Positions 22,915 through 27,084 of a stretch of 27,084 nt of DNA are shown here, in pieces. Source of the stretch: Syntrophobacterales bacterium. GTDB taxonomy: Bacteria; Desulfobacterota; Syntrophorhabdia; Syntrophorhabdales; WCHB1-27. Numbering within the stretch: position 1 is the first letter of the stretch; each line of letters starts with the position of its first letter. Made by a program: the position numbers and the translations under genes. The stretch covers positions 1 through 27,084 of the forward strand of contig JADGQN010000009.1 of the NCBI GenBank assembly GCA_017881765.1, written 5' to 3'. A model generated the notes under the pieces. That model saw only the letters and a list, made by a program, of their open reading frames with translations, ran no database searches and was not told where the DNA came from.

Positions 22915-24609
22915 GTGTTTAAAGATTTATCCCTCGTCATACCCTACGTCAGAAAGTATAGAGGCGAGTTCGCTCAGGGCGTAGTAACCCTCGTACTCGC
23001 CTCCTGTTGTTCAGCAACAATCCCCTTCCTCATTAAATATGCCGTAGACGGGCTACAGGCAGGCTCGCGCGCACGGGTGCTCCAGATCATCGGGATCGCG
23101 TGTGTGCTTGCGTTCACGCAGGCCGTTCTCAGGTGGCGGTCGCGGTTGAAAATCCTGAACAGTTCCCGCGAAATAGAGTATGAGCTGAGGCGCGACTTTT
23201 ACATCCATTTGATGTCGCTCCCCTACGGCTTCTTCAAGGAGCACCATCGGGGCGATCTCATCGCCAGGATCATGACTGACATAACGAACGTGCGCATGAT
23301 GGTCGGCATGGCCATTCTCCACTTCTCCAGTACCGTAGCAACGACGCTGCTGAGCCTCGTCATGATGCTCCGGCTCAATGCGCTCATCGCCCTGCTCGCG
23401 ATCCTTCCGCTCTGTCTTTTATTCATACTCATCAAGGGATACATGGAAAAGCTCCATAAGATCTTCAAGGACGTACAGGACACGTACGGAAGGCTTTCTA
23501 AGGGCGCCAACGAGGTGCTCACGGGCATCAGGCTGGTGAAGAACTACCTCCTGCAGGGCGAGGAACAGGACCGGTTTGAAAAGTTGAACCGCGAGTACAT
23601 GGAGAAAAGTCTCGCCTCGACGCGCCTCTGGGGCGTGGTCTTTCCCGCGATCGGATTTCTCGGGGGCATGGGCACCTTGATAGTCATGTGGGTAGGCGGC
23701 TATTTCCTGATGTACGGGAGGATCACCCTGGGGGACTTCATCGCGCTCAACGCCTACTACACGATGCTGATGTGGCCGGTGGTGGCGCTTGCGTGGATCA
23801 TGAACCTGTACCAGCGGGGCCTTGCCTCCGTCAAAAGGCTTGAAGAGATCTATGCTTACCCGATTGAGCAGGAGGTTGGGGCCGCACCGGAACGGATCGG
23901 GGGGCGTTTGGAATTCAGACACGTGAGTCTCATGAAAGGGGAGCGCCACATCCTGAAGGATGTGAACTTTACGGTGGAGCGGGGGGAGAAACTCCTTCTC
24001 ATAGGACCTACCGGCAGCGGTAAGTCGACTATCCTGAACCTGATCCTCGGTCTTGATGGAGGCTGCGACGGGGAAATTCAGATCGACAACATGGATGCCA
24101 ACGAGCTATCCCCGATTGCACGTAGACGGCGCATTGCCATCGTGCCGCAGGAGCCCTTCCTTTACTCGCTTTCGATCAGAGAGAATATTTTTTCGGACCG
24201 GGAAGTGGAAAGCCTGGTGGATGCTGTCCGGTTGAAGGAGGAGATCGACAGGTTCGAGAAGAAACTGGAAACGGTTGTGGGCGAGCGAGGGGTAATGCTT
24301 TCCGGCGGTCAGAAACAGAGGCTCACCCTGGCGCGGGCACTCGCCGTGAAGCCCGACATCCTGCTCTTCGACGACCCGTTTACGCATGTGGATGGTTATA
24401 CGGAGCACCTGATCTGGGAGAAAATATGGCCGCTGATCAAAGAGATGACCGTAATCATTACATCAACGAGGCCGGTTCCGGTCATCTTCGTCGACAAGGT
24501 GCTCGTCTTATCTGACGGAAGCATTATCGATGAAGGGCGACCGGGCGAGCTTCTTGAGAGAAGCCCGTATATGAAGCTGCTCTACGAGGTGAAGGCAGGC
24601 CGTGGATAA
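22915..24609 (+). CDS. ABC exporter subunit, degenerate-site half (TMD-NBD)
   Basis: Fused ABC exporter half-transporter (564 aa): six-helix membrane domain about 10-305, then a nucleotide-binding domain. Walker A is GPTGSGKS (364-371), the Q-loop PQEPF (Q412), the signature LSGGQ (462-466) and Walker B ILLFDD (482-487). The usual catalytic Glu is Asp487, and the switch His is replaced (TSTRP around 516-520). These changes mark the non-hydrolysing site of heterodimeric exporters. The GTG start has no clear ribosome-binding site. It overlaps the next subunit by eight bases. Substrate unknown; lipid or drug export is common for the family. Confidence 0.9.
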   Translation: MFKDLSLVIPYVRKYRGEFAQGVVTLVLASCCSATIPFLIKYAVDGLQAGSRARVLQIIGIACVLAFTQAVLRWRSRLKILNSSREIEYELRRDFYIHLMSLPYGFFKEHHRGDLIARIMTDITNVRMMVGMAILHFSSTVATTLLSLVMMLRLNALIALLAILPLCLLFILIKGYMEKLHKIFKDVQDTYGRLSKGANEVLTGIRLVKNYLLQGEEQDRFEKLNREYMEKSLASTRLWGVVFPAIGFLGGMGTLIVMWVGGYFLMYGRITLGDFIALNAYYTMLMWPVVALAWIMNLYQRGLASVKRLEEIYAYPIEQEVGAAPERIGGRLEFRHVSLMKGERHILKDVNFTVERGEKLLLIGPTGSGKSTILNLILGLDGGCDGEIQIDNMDANELSPIARRRRIAIVPQEPFLYSLSIRENIFSDREVESLVDAVRLKEEIDRFEKKLETVVGERGVMLSGGQKQRLTLARALAVKPDILLFDDPFTHVDGYTEHLIWEKIWPLIKEMTVIITSTRPVPVIFVDKVLVLSDGSIIDEGRPGELLERSPYMKLLYEVKAGRG

Positions 24610-26350
24610 AGGCATCATAAGGGAGTTCCTCTTCACGTATATCGTCAGATTCAAGAGGATCGCGCTTCTAGCGCTTGTACTCATGCTCCTGACCGCAGTC
24701 GCAAGGATGGCGCCTCCCTACATCCTCAAGATAGCGATCGATAGATTTATTGCGCACCGGGACTTCCACGGCCTCTCGCTCACGGCAGTTTGCTATCTCG
24801 CATTTATCGGGATGGAGTATTGCGCGCTCTACTTCCAGATTTATACGACGCAGCTCTTTGGCCAGAGTGTCATAAAAGAGATGCGGCTCAATACCTTTGC
24901 TCACCTGATGGCCCTTCCCGTACCTTATTTTGATAAAACCCCACATGGCAAGAGCCTTAACTATCTGACCAGCGACATGGAGAATATCAACGAGTTCATA
25001 ACATCCGGGATTGTCACTACCTTTGCCGACGTTATTACCATCACCGGTATCCTGGGTATTATGCTCTACCTGAGTCTTCCGCTCACCGGCGTTGTTCTTG
25101 TTTTTTTCTTTATTCTTTTCCTGCTGACCAATTTTTTCAGAAAGCGATTCTCGGCTGCGTACCGCGACACGCGGGAGAGCGTCTCGGAAATGAACGGGTT
25201 TCTCCAGGAGAGTTTCGCGGGCATCTACATTTCAAAGGCTTTCAACCGGAAGGAAGCGGAGGTAAGCGCATTCGGCGAAAAGAATAAGCGCTACATACAG
25301 GCGTACAAGAAAGTGATCTTTTACCTCTCTCTTTATTTTCCTTTGGTGGAATCCGTCGGGGTGCTCACCGTGCTTGCCATTCTCTGGACAAGTGGACAAG
25401 TATTGACCTATTACGGCTTGGGCGCGCTCACGTTCGGAACGATTGTTGCGTTCATAGAATACTCCCATAAGCTGTACAATCCGATCCGGGACCTGAGCGA
25501 AAAATATAACCTGTATCAGAATGCGCTCTCCAGCCTCGAAAAGCTCCATAAGCTCCATGTCATGGAGAGGGAGCACGAGGGAGGTGACCAGATGCAGGTC
25601 AAGGGCGACATCGAGTTGAAGGATGTGTGGCTCTCGTACGAACAGGACGACGTGTACGCCCTCAAACGGATAAATCTTACGATAAAGGAAGGAGAGCGCG
25701 TCGGGATCGTGGGCCTTACCGGCTCGGGAAAAACGTCGCTCATCAACCTGCTGCTCGGTTTCTACAAACCGTCAAAGGGACAGATCGATATCGGCGGCAA
25801 ACCGATGGAGCGTTACTCCCTCGGGGCGATACGCAAGGCCTTCGGCATCGTCTCTCAGGACGTTTTTATATTTCCGAGAACGGTCAGAGAAAACCTTTTC
25901 ATCGACGATGAAAGTTCTCTCCCGAAAGAGTTGGGCCTTGCCCTCAAAGGATTTTTTGAGGAGGGACTGAACAAGGCCATCGCCGAGGATGGCGTCAACC
26001 TGTCCGAAGGAGAAAAACAGCTCATATCGATTGGCCGTGTCATGGCGTACAAGCCGCGCTATCTCATTCTTGATGAAGCTACGAGCAAGGTCGACCCATA
26101 CCTGGAAGGACGCATCAAGGAGGCCCTGAATAAGGATTTTTCTTCGACGACATGGATTATAATTGCCCACAGCATGGCCGCCATGACTGAGATGGATCGA
26201 ATAGTTGTGATACACGACGGGCAGCTCGCTGAAGCTGGCACACACACGCAGCTCCTGGCCAGCGGAGGAATCTACAGCCATCTCTACACTATTTACGCGA
26301 ACCGGAAGGATCGAGGAGGCTATGAAAATCTACGTAGTGAGACACGGTGA
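24602..26350 (+). CDS. ABC exporter subunit, catalytic half (TMD-NBD)
   Basis: Partner half-transporter (582 aa): membrane domain about 15-300, then Walker A GLTGSGKT (371-378), Q-loop SQDVF (Q419), Walker B YLILDE with catalytic Glu492, and switch His523 (IIAHS). Its own signature is LSEGE (467-471) instead of LSGGQ. In a heterodimer, its intact Walker motifs would face the intact LSGGQ of the upstream subunit, while its weak signature faces that subunit's degenerate Walker B. GTG start with GAGGTGA upstream. The 3' end overlaps the phosphatase gene by 29 bases. Confidence 0.91.
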   Translation: MDKGIIREFLFTYIVRFKRIALLALVLMLLTAVARMAPPYILKIAIDRFIAHRDFHGLSLTAVCYLAFIGMEYCALYFQIYTTQLFGQSVIKEMRLNTFAHLMALPVPYFDKTPHGKSLNYLTSDMENINEFITSGIVTTFADVITITGILGIMLYLSLPLTGVVLVFFFILFLLTNFFRKRFSAAYRDTRESVSEMNGFLQESFAGIYISKAFNRKEAEVSAFGEKNKRYIQAYKKVIFYLSLYFPLVESVGVLTVLAILWTSGQVLTYYGLGALTFGTIVAFIEYSHKLYNPIRDLSEKYNLYQNALSSLEKLHKLHVMEREHEGGDQMQVKGDIELKDVWLSYEQDDVYALKRINLTIKEGERVGIVGLTGSGKTSLINLLLGFYKPSKGQIDIGGKPMERYSLGAIRKAFGIVSQDVFIFPRTVRENLFIDDESSLPKELGLALKGFFEEGLNKAIAEDGVNLSEGEKQLISIGRVMAYKPRYLILDEATSKVDPYLEGRIKEALNKDFSSTTWIIIAHSMAAMTEMDRIVVIHDGQLAEAGTHTQLLASGGIYSHLYTIYANRKDRGGYENLRSETR

Positions 26351-26951
26351 AACAACCTGGAATAAAGAAGAGGTCTTTAGAGGCAGGAAAGATATTCCTC
26401 TGAATGATACGGGTCTCTGGCAGGCCGAACGCACCGGTGCATTCTTTGCTGACAAAGGGGTCTCCGCGATTTACTCCAGCCCCCTGGCGAGGGCTAAGCA
26501 GACGGCTTCCAGAATAGGCGAGGCGAGCCGCGTGCCTATAAAGGTGGATGACGCGTTCATCGACATGGACTTTGGCGCTTGGGAAGGCCTTTCTCTTGCA
26601 GCCGTTCAGCAATGGTTCCCACAACCGCTCGATATATGGAGGAAATATCCGCATCGGTTCCGAGTTCAAGGGGCTGAGACGCTGGCCCAGGTGAGGAAGA
26701 GGGTGAAAAAGGGCCTCCAGGCAGCGACAATGGATGGTTCTGTTGTGGTCATAGTGACCCACCGGGTGATCTGCAAGCTGCTCGCCCTTCATTTCCTCGG
26801 TGTGTCGAACCGGCACTTCTGGAAAATCAAGTGTGACCCAGCCAGTATTACCCTCGCCGAGCAGAACGGGGACGAGACCACCCTTTCCATGGTCAACCAA
26901 ACGCTACATCTGCAGGGCTCGGCCATTTGTCGTGAGTATAGAGATTTCTGA
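26322..26951 (+). CDS. Histidine phosphatase superfamily protein (phosphoglycerate mutase-like)
   Basis: A 209-aa member of the histidine phosphatase clade. The catalytic RHG motif is at residues 7-9 (VVRHGETTWN), Arg57 lies in YSSPLARAKQTA, the acid residue Glu88 in DFGAWEG, and the second His147 in VTHRVICKLL. The short form fits cofactor-independent small-molecule phosphatases such as alpha-ribazole phosphatase (CobC) or broad-specificity GpmB-like enzymes; the sequence alone does not decide. AGGAGG lies seven bases before the ATG, inside the end of the ABC gene, so it is translated with the transporter. Confidence 0.88.
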   Translation: MKIYVVRHGETTWNKEEVFRGRKDIPLNDTGLWQAERTGAFFADKGVSAIYSSPLARAKQTASRIGEASRVPIKVDDAFIDMDFGAWEGLSLAAVQQWFPQPLDIWRKYPHRFRVQGAETLAQVRKRVKKGLQAATMDGSVVVIVTHRVICKLLALHFLGVSNRHFWKIKCDPASITLAEQNGDETTLSMVNQTLHLQGSAICREYRDF

Positions 26952-26968
26952 AGACTGCCTGAAAACTG

Positions 26969-26998
26969 TTGACAGGATGTATGCAATAATAGTTAGAT
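26969..26998 (+). promoter_or_regulatory. Possible promoter of the truncated last gene
   Basis: A consensus TTGACA (26969-26974) precedes an AT-rich stretch with only poor -10 matches (TTAGAT 26993-26998, spacer 18). It may serve the gene starting at 27058. Confidence 0.4.
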
Positions 26999-27057
26999 TA
27001 CATGGGTATGTGAATTTTTTTATTAACTTCCAAAAAATCTGTTGAAGGAGGTTGTAC

Positions 27058-27084
27058 ATGAGGTTCATGCAGAATCACAAGCTT
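27058..27084 (+). CDS. Start of an unidentified gene, cut by the window end
   Basis: An AAGGAGG ribosome-binding site (27045-27051) is followed six bases later by ATG and nine codons reading MRFMQNHKL to the window edge. The good ribosome-binding site and upstream promoter-like element support a real gene; nine residues are too few to name it. Confidence 0.6.

Noticed and set aside
1..27084. Window begins with a BglII site and ends with a HindIII site
   Set aside because: Possibly a trace of how the fragment was obtained or chance; it says nothing about biology.

Overview
The window looks like chromosome from an anaerobic, deltaproteobacteria-type bacterium (Thermodesulfobacteriota; a Syntrophorhabdus-like syntroph is my guess, low confidence). 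It has a canonical-order division and cell-wall (dcw) cluster of the Gram-negative type. MurE carries the DNPR motif of meso-diaminopimelate-adding enzymes, and a radical-SAM gene follows ftsZ. Four genes need UGA to be read as selenocysteine, a trait common in such anaerobes. TGA is an ordinary stop in many neighbouring genes, so the code is standard.

Layout. 1-330 (minus strand): the 5' end of a trpB2-type tryptophan synthase beta gene, preceded by a transcription attenuator with a leader peptide holding four consecutive Trp codons and two tandem terminator hairpins. 531-2233: rpoD with its own promoter, a hairpin in its leader and a strong terminator. 2277-20139: the dcw cluster on the plus strand, from a sigma-70-like promoter and a likely MraZ operator: mraZ, rsmH, ftsL, a PASTA-only protein, murE, murF, mraY, murD, a 10-TM protein, murG, murC, murB, ddl, ftsQ, ftsA, ftsZ, then a radical-SAM gene. 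Nearly every junction overlaps or is within a few bases. The slots normally held by ftsI (PBP3) and ftsW (SEDS glycosyltransferase) are held by two proteins that lack the enzymatic signatures of those families.

20139-21990: a selenoprotein island. A small NifU-C-terminal-domain-like protein (plus strand) has an in-frame UGA giving a Sec-Cys pair in place of its CxxC motif. Facing it, a three-gene minus-strand operon encodes exported single-domain rhodanese-like proteins, each broken by UGA in the active-site loop (C-A-U, U-T-U, C-A-U). The protein continues in frame past each UGA. All three carry a 5-bp hairpin with a 5-nt loop at an identical distance after the homologous UGA, with compensatory changes in the stem. 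This looks like a conserved bacterial SECIS, and the cluster is the strongest candidate for an undescribed system here.

22198-26951: an isolated rplC (ribosomal protein L3) with its own promoter, then a two-gene ABC exporter whose subunits have complementary active-site degeneracies (an asymmetric heterodimer), and a histidine phosphatase. The window ends in the first nine codons of another gene.

All calls come from reading the sequence; no database search was possible.
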